NCBI GenBank assembly: GCA_947629385.1
Contig: CANRDO010000002.1
Location: 124,001 to 188,000, forward strand
DNA from: an uncultured Lachnospiraceae bacterium
Lineage (GTDB): Bacteria > Bacillota > Clostridia > Lachnospirales > Lachnospiraceae
DNA length: 64,000 bases
Reading direction: 5' to 3'
Shown piece by piece: positions 1 to 9,491 of the stretch (position 1 is its first letter; each line of letters begins with the position of its first letter). The notes under the pieces were generated by a model. That model did no database searches. It was not told where the DNA came from and saw only the letters and a list, made by a program, of their open reading frames with translations. The position numbers and the translations under genes are program-made.

Positions 1-1581
1 GCAGTCGATCGCCTGATACTTCCCATCGATCTCGAAAAGATTATCCAGGATCAGGTCGATGTTTGCCGGGCACACACATGAGAAATCCCCTGCAAGCTCC
101 CGCGAACCAAACACATCGCGGAAACGTGCGCGCTCGTCCTCGGTCATATCGCTGATCCTGCCCTTGCTTCCGGATACTTCTGAAATAGTATCGTTTCCAC
201 TATTGCTTCCTTCGAGCGCAGCAGAAGTATGCCCATTGTTTTTGTCTGTCTTCCCGAAACTTTTGAATGATCCTGCGCAATCCATATACAGCGCGGCCGC
301 CTTTTTCACCAGCTCCTTCACCGCGGCGAGGTTTTCCTCTCGTATGGCGTCCGCCGCCTGCTGCGCCAGACTCTTCTGCGTGAGGTACGGATAGACGATG
401 CCGTCGCCCTCCGACTTCCCTCGAAGCGGCTGCCAGCAGCCGTAATCTTCGTCCATCTGCGCGAGCATCTTCTGAATATGTTCCTTTGCGGCTTCCGTCA
501 TTGGGCGCTTGAGGGCGACGCGAGCCGTTCCCTCTTTTTCCCGGCCGCCCGCAATGCCGACGCCCTCTGTCTCCTCCTGCCCGGATAAATCCTGCTCATC
601 TCTCCGCTCCTCAATGATCGTCGCAATGGAAAACTCGTCCGCGCGGTCCGTGCTCAGCTTCACATATTGGATGTCGCCCGCTCCGCGCTTTGTGCACAGC
701 TCGGCGGCGCTCATCTCGATCAAAAACGAATTGGCGAACCGATCCATCACGCCCTCCTCGGAGAGCGTCGCGGCCATCTTGGTCTCCCCAAACAGCTCCA
801 TGCGGTATTTCGTAAAATTCCATGTCGGCCGCCCGTATTTCTGCTCCTTAAACGAAATGTCCGTGAAGATCTCCTGTGGGAACTTGTAGTCGGGGTACGG
901 GTAGTAAAATTTGTAGTGCGAAAGCCCGCAGCGCGTCATCAGCGCCTCCCACTCTCCGCGCGAGAAGGTGCGCGCACCGCTGCTCTCCTCGTAGCCCTTG
1001 ACGCCGTCGAAATAGCCGTCTGTATGATCCTCCGGAGCCCCGGCAAAATACTTCAGCCCCAGGCGGTTCTCGATCGCGACCAGGATTATTCCGTCCGGCT
1101 TCAGAAAACGCCGGACATTTTTCAGAAACGTTCCGTACGGATCGCTTCCCGGCGTAAAGCTCTCGGCGTACTCAAACACGCCGTTTAGGATCACATAATC
1201 GAACAGCCCGCCGAAGTCCATGTCGTTCAGATTGCCGACCCAGATCTCCAGATTGTCATAGCCTTTGTGCCGCTCAAAATTGATCTCCGCGCGCCGCTTC
1301 GAAAGCTCCGCGGAAACCACACGCGCCATGCGGCGGCACAAAAGCCCCGTGATCGCCCCGCAGCCCGAGCCGATCTCCAGACAGGATGCGCCCGCCTCAA
1401 ACGGATACCAGTTCAGGATGTTCTCCCGCGCGCGCGCAAAATGATAGAGGACGGGGAAAGCCGCCTCCTCCTGCTCCTCCGGGCGGACGCCGGACTTCGC
1501 GATCGCAAGGAGCTCGTTCTCCACGTCCCCGTCCGAATACAGATCCTCTCCCTTATAATAATCCAGCTTGAATATCGCCAT
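1..1581 (-). CDS. SAM-dependent methyltransferase, partial (C-terminus outside window)
   Basis: The reading frame starts at ATG 1581 after an AAAGGA ribosome binding site and runs off the left edge, so about 527 residues are visible. The N-terminal third is a class I methyltransferase: the glycine-rich SAM loop reads LEIGSGCGAITG near residue 67, followed by an FDYVILNGVFEY segment and a FLKPDGIILVAIENRLG strand typical of the fold. The long remainder is not recognised. It begins 11 bp after the Wzt gene and is the last visible gene of the polysaccharide operon, so methylation of a surface glycan or of its precursor is a reasonable inference. The substrate cannot be told from sequence. Confidence 0.8.
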   Translation of the reverse strand, partial: MAIFKLDYYKGEDLYSDGDVENELLAIAKSGVRPEEQEEAAFPVLYHFARARENILNWYPFEAGASCLEIGSGCGAITGLLCRRMARVVSAELSKRRAEINFERHKGYDNLEIWVGNLNDMDFGGLFDYVILNGVFEYAESFTPGSDPYGTFLKNVRRFLKPDGIILVAIENRLGLKYFAGAPEDHTDGYFDGVKGYEESSGARTFSRGEWEALMTRCGLSHYKFYYPYPDYKFPQEIFTDISFKEQKYGRPTWNFTKYRMELFGETKMAATLSEEGVMDRFANSFLIEMSAAELCTKRGAGDIQYVKLSTDRADEFSIATIIEERRDEQDLSGQEETEGVGIAGGREKEGTARVALKRPMTEAAKEHIQKMLAQMDEDYGCWQPLRGKSEGDGIVYPYLTQKSLAQQAADAIREENLAAVKELVKKAAALYMDCAGSFKSFGKTDKNNGHTSAALEGSNSGNDTISEVSGSKGRISDMTEDERARFRDVFGSRELAGDFSCVCPANIDLILDNLFEIDGKYQAIDC

Positions 1582-1592
1582 ATGTGTTCCTT

Positions 1593-2903
1593 TCACGACA
1601 GTGTTACCTTGGAGTTCATATCGTAATACCCAACCGTGTTTCTGTCCGAGATCACCGTGAGGCTGCACACGTCGTAGAGCCTGTGATACACGGTGAACTC
1701 TCCGTTGCGGTAACCGGTGCATCCCAGCGAGATCAGGTACTCGCCGCCCTGCAGGTCGAGCGTCTGGGTGAATGTGATCTCCTGACTCTCCCCGGCTTTC
1801 TTTCCCTGCACGTCGGCCTTCTCATACATCGTGTTAGTGCCCGTGATCTCGATACCCTGCAGGTTTTTGATCGTAAACGCATAGATCGGCTCTTTGATCT
1901 CCTCGTGGAATTCCACCTTCATCCGCACCGAGAACTCTGTGCCCTTCATCAGCGTGTTCGTGATGAGCCCGTTCTCGTCGAGCACCGCGTAATCCGTGAT
2001 CTCCGCCGCCTTCTCCCCGTACTCGATCAGGTTCGGATTTTTCACTACAGAGTCCTTCCAGTCACCGGAGAACTCCTGTGTCCCGGACTTTTTCACGCCG
2101 CTCCCGGCTCCGTCTGATCCGTTTCCGGCTTCGCCTGGCCTGTTTCCGTCCTCCTCCGGATCATACTGATGCACAAGCACCTTCTTATAGATATCGACGG
2201 CCTCTTTTGGAGAGCCCTCGAAGATTTTTCTTCCCTGATTCAGCAGGATCGCACGGTCGCAATACTTCGTGATGCTTCCGAGATCGTGGCTCACGAAGAG
2301 GATCGTCCTCCCCTGCTGCTTGAATTCTTCAAATTTGCGGTAACACTTCGCCTGGAAAAACACGTCCCCGACCGAGAGCGCCTCATCGACGATCAAAATC
2401 TCCGGATCGATGTTGATCGCCACCGCGAACGCCAGCCGCACAAACATGCCGCTCGAATACATCTTGACCGGCTGGGACGCGAACTCTCCGATGTCCGCAA
2501 AGCTCAGGATATCCTCCAGCCTGGCGTCAATCTCCTCCTCCGAGAATCCCATCATCGTCCCGTTCAGATAGACGTTCTCGATCCCCGTGTACTCCATGTT
2601 GAAACCGGCGCCCAGCTCCAGCAGCGCGGAGATGCGCCCGTCGACCACCGCCTCGCCGCTCGTCGGGTTCAGCACGCCCGTAATGATCTTGAGGATCGTC
2701 GACTTGCCCGCGCCGTTCGTCCCGATGATGCCGACCGTCTCTCCCTTGCCGATGTCGAAGCTGACGTCCGTGAGCGCATAATGCTCCCGGTAGCATTTCT
2801 TCCTCGTCAGACCCAGGCTCTCCTTCAGGCGGTCGGAAGGCTTGTCGTAGAGCTTATACAGTTTTGAGAGATGATCCACGTGGATCGCGATATCGTTCGC
2901 CAT
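1593..2903 (-). CDS. wzt: Polysaccharide ABC transporter ATP-binding protein (Wzt-type)
   Basis: 436 residues. Residues 1-240 form an ABC ATPase with Walker A GTNGAGKST near residue 61, signature YSSGMFVRLAFA and Walker B ILIVDEALSVGD. Residues from about 285 to the end are an extra beta-rich domain like the Wzt C-terminal domain that recognises the capped end of O-antigen or similar glycans before export. The partner permease lies directly upstream (12 bp gap). In this family the pair exports an undecaprenyl-linked polysaccharide or teichoic-acid-like polymer through the cytoplasmic membrane. The Gly/Ser/Asp-rich stretch at about 250-275 looks like the linker between the two domains. Start at ATG 2903 fits the family N-terminus. 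Confidence 0.9.
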   Translation of the reverse strand: MANDIAIHVDHLSKLYKLYDKPSDRLKESLGLTRKKCYREHYALTDVSFDIGKGETVGIIGTNGAGKSTILKIITGVLNPTSGEAVVDGRISALLELGAGFNMEYTGIENVYLNGTMMGFSEEEIDARLEDILSFADIGEFASQPVKMYSSGMFVRLAFAVAINIDPEILIVDEALSVGDVFFQAKCYRKFEEFKQQGRTILFVSHDLGSITKYCDRAILLNQGRKIFEGSPKEAVDIYKKVLVHQYDPEEDGNRPGEAGNGSDGAGSGVKKSGTQEFSGDWKDSVVKNPNLIEYGEKAAEITDYAVLDENGLITNTLMKGTEFSVRMKVEFHEEIKEPIYAFTIKNLQGIEITGTNTMYEKADVQGKKAGESQEITFTQTLDLQGGEYLISLGCTGYRNGEFTVYHRLYDVCSLTVISDRNTVGYYDMNSKVTLS

Positions 2904-2915
2904 GTTTTATTCCTT

Positions 2916-3728
2916 TCAAAGCACATCCGCGAAGTGAACTTTCAGCCGTTTAAACACCCACATCCCGAACAGAAACACGCCGACTGTGAAGACCCAGAAA
3001 TACGCAGTCCACAGCGGGCGCTCCCAGAACCAGCGCTTATAGATGAACGCGTCGCGATAGCCCGCAACGATATAATAGACCGGGTTCAGCTTGAGGATCT
3101 TCAGGATCGTCGGATGCGCCGCCAGCATATTGTCCGCGATCCACATGATCGGCGTCATCCAGATGCCGACCTGCAGCGCGATGCTGATGATCTGCGAGAG
3201 ATCCCGGAAAAACACGACTACAGCGCTCGTGGCGTAGCACAGCCCGAGCGTCAGCAGGAAAAGTCCTCCTGTATAATAAAAAAGCTGGAGATAATACAGA
3301 TCCGGGAAATGCCCGTAGAAGCAGTACAAAAGCGCAATAAAAAACACAAAAAACAGGTGGACGAACAGCGCCGAGATCATCTTCACGATCGGAAGCACGC
3401 TGATGTTGAACACCACCTTCTTCACCAGATAACTGTACTCGATCAGCGCGTTCGTGCCTCCGTTCAGCGCGTCCTGGAAGAAGAACCACGGCACGATGCC
3501 CGCCACCAGATACAAAACAAACGGCACCGGAAGCCCGCCCTGATCGGCACGGAAGCCAATCTGGAACACGAACCAGTACACCAGCACCGTCACGACCGGC
3601 TGAATGAACGCCCAGACGATTCCCAGGTATGAGCCCGCGAATTTCTTTCGGAAATCGTTCTTCGCCAGCTTGTAGATCATCCTCCGGCTCTGATAGATCT
3701 GCGCCGGCAATGAATTTTCTTTCTTCAT
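2916..3728 (-). CDS. wzm: Polysaccharide ABC transporter permease (Wzm/TagG-type)
   Basis: 270 residues with six hydrophobic segments, in the ABC-2 export permease family. The N-terminal stretch ending in FAGSYLGIVWAFIQP is characteristic of Wzm/TagG proteins: a cytoplasmic amphipathic region leading into the first membrane helix. It forms the membrane channel for the Wzt ATPase encoded next. ATG 3728 is preceded by AGGAGC at good spacing. It is the fourth gene of an operon starting at rfbB, which suggests that the exported glycan contains a dTDP-derived sugar such as rhamnose (inference). Confidence 0.9.
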   Translation of the reverse strand: MKKENSLPAQIYQSRRMIYKLAKNDFRKKFAGSYLGIVWAFIQPVVTVLVYWFVFQIGFRADQGGLPVPFVLYLVAGIVPWFFFQDALNGGTNALIEYSYLVKKVVFNISVLPIVKMISALFVHLFFVFFIALLYCFYGHFPDLYYLQLFYYTGGLFLLTLGLCYATSAVVVFFRDLSQIISIALQVGIWMTPIMWIADNMLAAHPTILKILKLNPVYYIVAGYRDAFIYKRWFWERPLWTAYFWVFTVGVFLFGMWVFKRLKVHFADVL

Positions 3729-3759
3729 ATCACAAAGCTCCTGTGAGACAGCTGTCTTG

Positions 3760-4329
3760 TCAAGATTTTATGCCTCGCTCCTGCATGTAGGCGCGCAGCC
3801 CGCCCCATTTCGTGTCCTTCTCCGACATGATCAGTTCCATCCCCTCCGGAATCGGCCATTCGATCCCGATATCCGGATCGTCGTAGCGGATGCCGCCCTC
3901 GTCGTTCGGATGATAGAAATCCGTGCACTTGTAGGCGAACTCCGCGTAGTCGGAGAGCACAAGGAAGCCGTGCGCAAAATTCTTCGGAATGAAGAACTGC
4001 TTTTTGTTCTCCGCGGAAAGACGCACGCCGTGCCACTGTCCGTAGGTCTTTGATCCCTCGCGCAGATCCACGACGACGTCAAACACTTCTCCGGAGATCA
4101 CCCGCACAAGCTTGTCCTGTGGATAGTTGATCTGGAAATGCATCCCGCGCAGCACGCCCTTTCGGGACGCGGACTGATTGTCCTGCACGAAAACCTGATC
4201 GATCCCGGCCTCCTTGAAGTCGTTGTAATTGTAGGTCTCCATGAAATAGCCGCGATCATCCCCAAACACCGCCGGAGTGATGACCTTCAGGCCCTCAATT
4301 GCACATGTCTCAACCGTTATTTTTCCCAT
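3760..4329 (-). CDS. rfbC: dTDP-4-dehydrorhamnose 3,5-epimerase
   Basis: 189 residues, the normal length for RfbC/RmlC. The protein shows the family landmarks: FGDDRGYFMETYN near the N-terminus, the catalytic histidine region GVLRGMHFQ, and the FAHGFLVLSD segment in the cupin core. It converts dTDP-4-dehydro-6-deoxyglucose to dTDP-4-dehydro-6-deoxymannose in the dTDP-L-rhamnose route. It lies downstream of rfbB and rfbA. The final reductase rfbD is not in this window and may lie past the left edge or elsewhere. ATG 4329 has an AAAGGAA-type ribosome binding site. Confidence 0.95.
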   Translation of the reverse strand: MGKITVETCAIEGLKVITPAVFGDDRGYFMETYNYNDFKEAGIDQVFVQDNQSASRKGVLRGMHFQINYPQDKLVRVISGEVFDVVVDLREGSKTYGQWHGVRLSAENKKQFFIPKNFAHGFLVLSDYAEFAYKCTDFYHPNDEGGIRYDDPDIGIEWPIPEGMELIMSEKDTKWGGLRAYMQERGIKS

Positions 4330-4466
4330 ATCTCCAGATTCCTTTCCTCATTTATCGGATCCTGTCTTTCATCCACAGCCTTTCATCGATCCCGCCCTTT
4401 ATGTTTCCGGCTCCATTTCCTAAGCTCATCTATGCCCTCCGGTTCTATCGCGCGGCGCGATTTTGA

Positions 4467-5336
4467 TCAAAGCCCCTCCGCGACCTCAAGCATATACTTT
4501 CCATATGCAGTCTTCAGCAGCGGCTGCGCCAGCGCGATCAGCTGCTCCTTGTCGATAAAGCCCCTCTTGTACGCGATCTCTTCAATACAGGAAACATAAA
4601 GCCCCTGACGCTTCTGAAATGCCGCCACGAAATCGGAGGCGTCCAGCAGAGAATCGTGACTGCCCGTGTCAAGCCACGCAAAACCACGTCCCATCTTCTC
4701 CACATAAAGCATGCCACGGCGAAGATATTCGTTATTCACACTCGTGATTTCAATCTCTCCGCGCGCGGAGGGCTTGACATTCTTCGCAATCTCCACAACA
4801 CTGTTGTCGTAGAAATACAGTCCCGGCACCGCATAATTAGACTTCGGGTGCTCCGGCTTCTCTTCAATCGAGATCGCTTTTCCGCTCTCGTCAAACTCAA
4901 CGACGCCATACTCCCGCGGATCGCGTACATAGTAACCAAAGATCGTCGCGCCCTCCTCGCGGGAAGCCACGTCCATCAGCAGCTTCGAAAAGCTCTGTCC
5001 GTAAAAAATATTGTCGCCAAGCACAAGCGCCACGCGGTCATCTCCGATAAACTCTTCTCCGATCAGGAACGCGTCCGCCAGTCCGCGCGGCGTCTCCTGC
5101 ACCGCGTAAGAAAGTCTCAGCCCGAGCTGTTCCCCGGTCCCGAGCAGTTCCCTGAAAACCGGCAGGTCCCGCGGCGTCGAGATGATCAGGATCTCACGGA
5201 TGCCCGCCAGCATCAATGTCGACAGCGGATAGTAGATCATCGGCTTGTCGTAGACCGGAAGGATCTGTTTGGAAACCGCCTTCGTCAGCGGATAAAGCCT
5301 CGTGCCGGAACCTCCGGCCAATATGATCCCCTTCAT
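4467..5336 (-). CDS. rfbA: Glucose-1-phosphate thymidylyltransferase
   Basis: 289 residues from ATG 5336; a longer frame exists upstream but [18 protein letters not shown] is the conserved family start and contains the nucleotide-binding GGSGTRL signature. The enzyme makes dTDP-glucose from dTTP and glucose-1-phosphate, the first step of dTDP-rhamnose synthesis. Further landmarks are [16 protein letters not shown], the [11 protein letters not shown] strand and [10 protein letters not shown]. Its start overlaps the rfbB stop by four bases (ATGA), which implies translational coupling. A 137-bp spacer without a recognisable gene separates it from rfbC. Confidence 0.96.
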   Translation of the reverse strand: MKGIILAGGSGTRLYPLTKAVSKQILPVYDKPMIYYPLSTLMLAGIREILIISTPRDLPVFRELLGTGEQLGLRLSYAVQETPRGLADAFLIGEEFIGDDRVALVLGDNIFYGQSFSKLLMDVASREEGATIFGYYVRDPREYGVVEFDESGKAISIEEKPEHPKSNYAVPGLYFYDNSVVEIAKNVKPSARGEIEITSVNNEYLRRGMLYVEKMGRGFAWLDTGSHDSLLDASDFVAAFQKRQGLYVSCIEEIAYKRGFIDKEQLIALAQPLLKTAYGKYMLEVAEGL

Positions 5337-6409
5337 TGATACATCTCCTCGTAATATTTCTGGTAGTCTCCGCTCGTCACGTTCTTCATCCACTCTTCGT
5401 TCTCGAAAAACCAGCGGATTGTCTTGCGGATGCCTTCCTCGAACATCGTCTCCGGCTCCCAGCCGACCTCGGCGCGGATCTTGTCCGGCGCGATCGCGTA
5501 GCGGCGGTCATGCCCCTTGCGATCCGTCACGTAGGTGATCAGCTTGTCGCTGACCAGCTCTCTGCGCGGATCGTCCGCCGGCAGCATCTCCTGCAGCGTG
5601 TCCAAAATAATATGTATGATCTGAATATTCTGCTTCTCATTGTGTCCGCCGATATTGTACGTCTCAAACAGACGCCCCTTTTCCTGTACCATATCAATGC
5701 CCTTCGCATGGTCCTCCACGTACAGCCAATCGCGCACGTTCTTTCCGTCACCGTAGACCGGGAGCTCCTTCCCGTGCAGCGCGTTGTTGATGATCAGAGG
5801 GATCAGCTTTTCCGGAAACTGGTACGGGCCGTAGTTGTTGCTGCAGTTCGTGATGTTCGCCGGAAAATGGTAGGTGTCCATGTACGCCTTCACCAGCATG
5901 TCCGAGGACGCCTTGCTGGCCGAATACGGACTGTGCGGAGCATAAGGGGTTGTCTCATAGAAGTACTCGCCCTCCTTCTCCAGCGAGCCGTAAACCTCGT
6001 CCGTGGAAACGTGCAAAAACTTCTTGTCCGGCTTGAACGTCCCATCCGGAAGCTCCCAGGCCGCCTTTGCCGCGTTCAGCATCACGAGCGTGCCGAGCAC
6101 ATTTGTCTTCACAAAGACCTCCGGATCGCGGATGCTGCGGTCCACATGGCTCTCTGCCGCGAAGTGCACGACGCGGTCGATATCATTCTCCTCGAAGATC
6201 TTGTTGATCGCCGCGGAGTCGCAGATGTCCGCGCGGATGAAGGTGTAATTCTCCCTGTCCTCAATGTCCTTCAGATTCTCGAGATTGCCGGCGTAAGTCA
6301 GCTTGTCCACGTTGATGATGCGGATACTGTCGCCGTACTTGCGAAACATATAATGAATATAATTGGAACCGATGAAACCGGCCCCTCCCGTGACGAGGTA
6401 GGTTCTCAT
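5333..6409 (-). CDS. rfbB: dTDP-glucose 4,6-dehydratase
   Basis: 358 residues of the extended SDR family. The NAD-binding [14 protein letters not shown] is at the N-terminus, the [11 protein letters not shown] motif and the catalytic YSASKAS motif follow. It converts dTDP-glucose to dTDP-4-dehydro-6-deoxyglucose. It is the first gene of the leftward glycan operon, with a GGAGG site before ATG 6409 and a consensus-like promoter about 45 bp further upstream. Confidence 0.97.
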   Translation of the reverse strand: MRTYLVTGGAGFIGSNYIHYMFRKYGDSIRIINVDKLTYAGNLENLKDIEDRENYTFIRADICDSAAINKIFEENDIDRVVHFAAESHVDRSIRDPEVFVKTNVLGTLVMLNAAKAAWELPDGTFKPDKKFLHVSTDEVYGSLEKEGEYFYETTPYAPHSPYSASKASSDMLVKAYMDTYHFPANITNCSNNYGPYQFPEKLIPLIINNALHGKELPVYGDGKNVRDWLYVEDHAKGIDMVQEKGRLFETYNIGGHNEKQNIQIIHIILDTLQEMLPADDPRRELVSDKLITYVTDRKGHDRRYAIAPDKIRAEVGWEPETMFEEGIRKTIRWFFENEEWMKNVTSGDYQKYYEEMYQ

Positions 6410-6450
6410 GATTGTCCTCCGTAATTGTCAATTTTAAAAGTCTGTTGCTT

Positions 6451-6479
6451 AGTATAACATTTATTCTGAGGGAGTGCAA
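6451..6479 (-). promoter_or_regulatory. Promoter of the rfbB operon
   Basis: On the minus strand TTGCAC (6474-6479) and TATACT (6451-6456) are separated by exactly 17 bp. The spacing and match suggest a vegetative sigma-A promoter for rfbB-rfbA-rfbC-wzm-wzt-methyltransferase. Confidence 0.6.
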
Positions 6480-6484
6480 GCAGA

Positions 6485-6655
6485 CAGTTTCGTCATGCAT
6501 GCCACAGACCGCTTTCTTCGAAAGCTATCCGCTGCTAAAGCAGCTTCTGTCTGTGGCTGAATGGGCGTTCCGCCCACTCCATCGAAGGTGAAACATAGTC
6601 CTCTGCAAATAAATTTGCTCGGACTATAGTTCACCTTCGATGCATGACGAAACTG
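6485..6655. repeat. Structured extragenic palindromic element, copy 1
   Basis: A perfect 16-bp inverted repeat (6485-6500 with 6640-6655) encloses several smaller hairpins. GCCACAGAC at 6501-6509 pairs with 6549-6557 and itself holds hairpins at 6511-6525 and 6531-6544. A GGGCG/CGCCC hairpin is at 6563-6575. A long hairpin joins 6581-6601 to 6621-6641. The 34 bases at 6524-6557 recur with one mismatch at 13366-13399. The layout is a branched, cloverleaf-like foldback with no coding capacity. It may be a non-autonomous mobile element or a structured RNA. Confidence 0.7.
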
Positions 6656-6660
6656 GTGAG

Positions 6661-8106
6661 TCACATCTCCGGTACCGGAGTGGGTCTGGCACTGTCCCAG
6701 ACGCTGCTCACGTCGAAGAGATCAGCGACCATGTCCGGGTTGTAGTACATCCGGTAGCCGTCGAGATTGCGGCGGCCCTGACGCATAAACCTGTCTCCGA
6801 ACTGCACCCAGTACTGCGAAGAGTCCACATTGCAGAAGATATTAAAGCCCTGGCCTTTCAGGTATGTGAAATATTCATTATCATCCGTATAGGGCTGCCA
6901 GTCCCCGATGTCCGCACCGAACGCGAAAATGATGACATCGGTATTCCCGACGATCGAAGCTACGTTATTGAGCCAGCGCTCCGTGTCCTGCACAACCTTG
7001 TCGTACCCGGCATCGGTCGGAGAAATATGTCCCCAGGTGTGGCTCGCAAACTCCCAGCCATCCGCTTTCATCGCCTCCGCGACCGCGCGCGCCTGATCGA
7101 CCTCCTTCTGCCATGCCGCCTCATCGAAGTCCGGATGCGCGTCGAAAAATTTCTGCTGATACTTCGTAACGCGGGAAGCCTCTTTCGTGCGATAGACCTC
7201 GTCTGTCCGATATCCTAATACGCCCTCATAACCGGTCAAGGCAATGATGCCCTTGTGTCCGCGATAAGAAAAATCCGGATGCTCATCCACAAACGTATCG
7301 ATCCACGGAACCATATCATAGTCCCCAACGGAGATACTGCCGTCGTCCTCCACATAGGTATTTTTGACATCCCCGTTTTCGTCGAGAATCAGCTTCTGCG
7401 CGAATCCGTCATCGTCCATGTAATGATAGTAGCTCACGTCGTCCTGCGAGAGTACGAACGGGATCTTCCCCGGCGGAAGCATGATCTCCCCACGCGATAC
7501 GGTACCGTCGCTGTTTACCGTACACATATCATGCAGGCTCACCATCACATAGCCCTTTGCGTACATGGACTCCATGATACCTGCAAACTCGCTCATCGTC
7601 GTCATGACCTGATTGTAACCGCCCTCATCCTCGTCGCCGTCAAACGCCTTTGACGTATCCTTGATCATTGTATGGAAAAACACATGCGTCACCTGATCCA
7701 GCGGATACGCGACACAGCTTTCCTTCTCCGTCCGATATCCTGCCACCGCATTCTGCAGTGCCTGGCTGCTCGTATAACTCTCCGCCGCAGTCAGATACGC
7801 GATCGCCCGGTCATAATCATACTGGGAAACCATGTAATCCGCTACTGTGATCATGTCCTCCTCGCTCAGTCCGCTCCCCTGTCCGCTCTGATTCTGACCA
7901 CTTCGCGCGGCAAGGATCTCCTCCGCAAGAGTCTGCGGCTTTCTTTTATTCCTCCCGCTCAGCTCCGGAATCAGAACATCCTTTACCAAAACCACCACAA
8001 GAGCGATGACGATCAGTAAAAGAAGCGAGATGATGCATTTGATGATCAGCTCATTCTTTCTTCTTCTGCACTGTCTTCGCAGAAGCTTCAAATCCCGTTC
8101 ATCCAT
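6661..8106 (-). CDS. Membrane-anchored polysaccharide deacetylase family protein
   Basis: 481 residues. A basic N-terminus and one membrane helix at about 22-46 suggest a signal anchor with the catalytic domain outside. The C-terminal half has NodB-fold signs: LSQDDVSYYHYMDDD resembles the metal-binding Asp motif, ASHTWGH (about residue 375) gives the His-x3-His pair, and FAFGADIGDW follows. Family members remove acetyl groups from N-acetylglucosamine in peptidoglycan or other wall glycans. The middle region (about 240-330) is an insertion I do not recognise. The motifs diverge from the classic TFDDG, so substrate and activity are uncertain. Confidence 0.75.
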   Translation of the reverse strand: MDERDLKLLRRQCRRRKNELIIKCIISLLLLIVIALVVVLVKDVLIPELSGRNKRKPQTLAEEILAARSGQNQSGQGSGLSEEDMITVADYMVSQYDYDRAIAYLTAAESYTSSQALQNAVAGYRTEKESCVAYPLDQVTHVFFHTMIKDTSKAFDGDEDEGGYNQVMTTMSEFAGIMESMYAKGYVMVSLHDMCTVNSDGTVSRGEIMLPPGKIPFVLSQDDVSYYHYMDDDGFAQKLILDENGDVKNTYVEDDGSISVGDYDMVPWIDTFVDEHPDFSYRGHKGIIALTGYEGVLGYRTDEVYRTKEASRVTKYQQKFFDAHPDFDEAAWQKEVDQARAVAEAMKADGWEFASHTWGHISPTDAGYDKVVQDTERWLNNVASIVGNTDVIIFAFGADIGDWQPYTDDNEYFTYLKGQGFNIFCNVDSSQYWVQFGDRFMRQGRRNLDGYRMYYNPDMVADLFDVSSVWDSARPTPVPEM

Positions 8107-8159
8107 AGTCCCCTTATTCCCTCCATGAATACTACCCCATCAGGCAAACGTATGGCCTG

Positions 8160-8573
8160 TCATGTCTCTTCCTCATCGACCACATTCGTCTCCCGCTCTT
8201 TCACCGGCTTCTCCGACTCCGGCGACATCCTGCGCTCTATCCTCTGCTGCTCGGCTATGCGCTCGTTTCTTGTCTTCTTTGTCCCGTGTCCAAGCGCAAC
8301 TTCATAGATCAGCGCCGCAGTCAGAAGGAGGATCAAAATCCCCAGAATGATCCCAAGGGTCCGCATTTTCAGGATGTTTTCCTGCTCCCGCTGCCGCTTT
8401 CCTTCGAGAAGCGCCGTAAGCCGCTTGCTCTTTGGAACCGCTTTGCCCTGCTGCTCATCGGCTTTCACCGTCTCTCGATCTGCCTTGCGCTTATCCTGCA
8501 TTTTCTTCGCAAGATCACTCATTTGACCGTCGTAAACCTGTGGTCTGCCATGTCTTTCGTTCTCTCCGTCCAT
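8160..8573 (-). CDS. Small single-pass membrane protein, unknown function
   Basis: 137 residues from the second of two adjacent ATGs (8573), which sits 6 nt after GGGGGAG; the first ATG (8576) is nearly too close. A charged N-terminal half is followed by one hydrophobic helix at about 73-95 and an acidic/basic C-terminal tail, giving an FtsL-like or anchor-like topology. No family is recognised. It lies 53 bp upstream of the deacetylase gene in the same direction, so co-transcription from the promoter at 8629-8657 is likely. Confidence 0.65.
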   Translation of the reverse strand: MDGENERHGRPQVYDGQMSDLAKKMQDKRKADRETVKADEQQGKAVPKSKRLTALLEGKRQREQENILKMRTLGIILGILILLLTAALIYEVALGHGTKKTRNERIAEQQRIERRMSPESEKPVKERETNVVDEEET

Positions 8574-8628
8574 CATTTTCTCCCCCGATGGCTTATTTAT
8601 TCCCTAAGTATAAAATATTTTCAATAAC

Positions 8629-8657
8629 AGAATAGTGGATTGTCCACTTTTTGTCAA
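8629..8657 (-). promoter_or_regulatory. Promoter for the small membrane protein / deacetylase pair
   Basis: Minus-strand TTGACA (8652-8657) and TATTCT (8629-8634) are separated by 17 bp. The spacer contains the palindrome AGTGGACAATCCACT, which may be an operator. Confidence 0.5.
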
Positions 8658-8769
8658 TTCCCGCCGCGCGCACATTTTCTTAAATAATTCATAAGAAAAT
8701 GGCATATTGGAGTGAAAGTATCAGACGGCGATCTGTCGGCAATTCAATCTTTACTAATTTGACGCGCAA

Positions 8770-8778
8770 TGGTATAAT
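8770..8778 (+). promoter_or_regulatory. Extended -10 promoter for the DUF4364 gene
   Basis: TGG followed by TATAAT (8773-8778) is an extended -10 element; no good -35 is seen. It lies about 85 bp before the gene start. Confidence 0.4.
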
Positions 8779-8864
8779 CTCCACGAAAACAATAAGCCAT
8801 GCAAATCTATATTTTTCGAGTTTTCACGGTTTAAAAAGAATCCGCAGTATGGAGGTGCTCTTTG

Positions 8865-9389
8865 ATGGCGGACCCTTTCACCCTTTATAAACTGATCGTT
8901 CTCTACATGCTCCAGAAGGTCGACTTCCCGCTCACAAATTCCCAAATCTCGGAATTTGTGCTGGACCGCGGCTATACTACATATTTCACGCTGCAGTCCG
9001 TGCTCTCTGAGCTGACGGAGAGTGAAATGATCCGCCAGGAGACTATTCGCAACTGCTCGTATTATACACTGACCGAGGCCGGAGAGGAGGCGCTGCGTTA
9101 TTTCCAGAACCGTATCTCTCAGCCGATTCGCAGCGACATCGACGCATATCTGCACGAGAACAAAATGCAGCTGCGCGATGAAGTATCCATCGTCGCGGAT
9201 TATTATAAAAACACCGCTGAGGAATACACGGTGCACTGTGTCGTGAAGGAAAGATATGTCAATCCGATCGAGTTGACGATCACAGTTCCCGATGAGGCAC
9301 AGGCAAAGACTGTTTGCCACAGCTGGAGGCAGAAATGTCAGCAGGTCTACGAGTTCGTCATGAAGGAGCTGCTGGATACTTCATCATAA
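8865..9389 (+). CDS. DUF4364 family protein
   Basis: 174 residues from ATG 8865, which is 8 nt after GGAGGT; the TTG one codon earlier is less likely. The first half reads like a winged helix-turn-helix (LYKLIVLYMLQKVDFPLTNSQISEFVL, then LQSVLSELTESEMI). The second half is the mixed domain typical of DUF4364, a family known mainly from Clostridia and of unknown role, possibly transcriptional. It stands alone between a divergent leftward gene and fprA. Confidence 0.85.
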   Translation: MADPFTLYKLIVLYMLQKVDFPLTNSQISEFVLDRGYTTYFTLQSVLSELTESEMIRQETIRNCSYYTLTEAGEEALRYFQNRISQPIRSDIDAYLHENKMQLRDEVSIVADYYKNTAEEYTVHCVVKERYVNPIELTITVPDEAQAKTVCHSWRQKCQQVYEFVMKELLDTSS

Positions 9390-9430
9390 GTATCAAGGCA
9401 AAAAGACCTGCCACTCAGAGCTGTTTTCAG

Positions 9431-9453
9431 AACACGCGAAAATATAGCGTGTT
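9431..9453. promoter_or_regulatory. Inverted repeat upstream of the flavodiiron gene
   Basis: AACACGC (9431-9437) and GCGTGTT (9447-9453) form a perfect 7-bp dyad with a 9-bp AT-rich centre, about 40 bp before ATG 9492 and just before GATATAAAAT, a possible -10. It could be an operator for the flavodiiron gene or a weak terminator for the preceding gene. Confidence 0.35.
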
Positions 9454-9491
9454 TGATATAAAATTCATCACATAATTTCAGGAGGATTTTC

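Noticed and set aside
5336..6424. Long plus-strand frame opposite rfbB, and similar long antisense frames opposite dnaE, the tape measure and the fibre gene
   Set aside because: They lie wholly within well-identified genes, lack ribosome binding sites and have the Arg/His/Leu-rich composition of antisense shadows.
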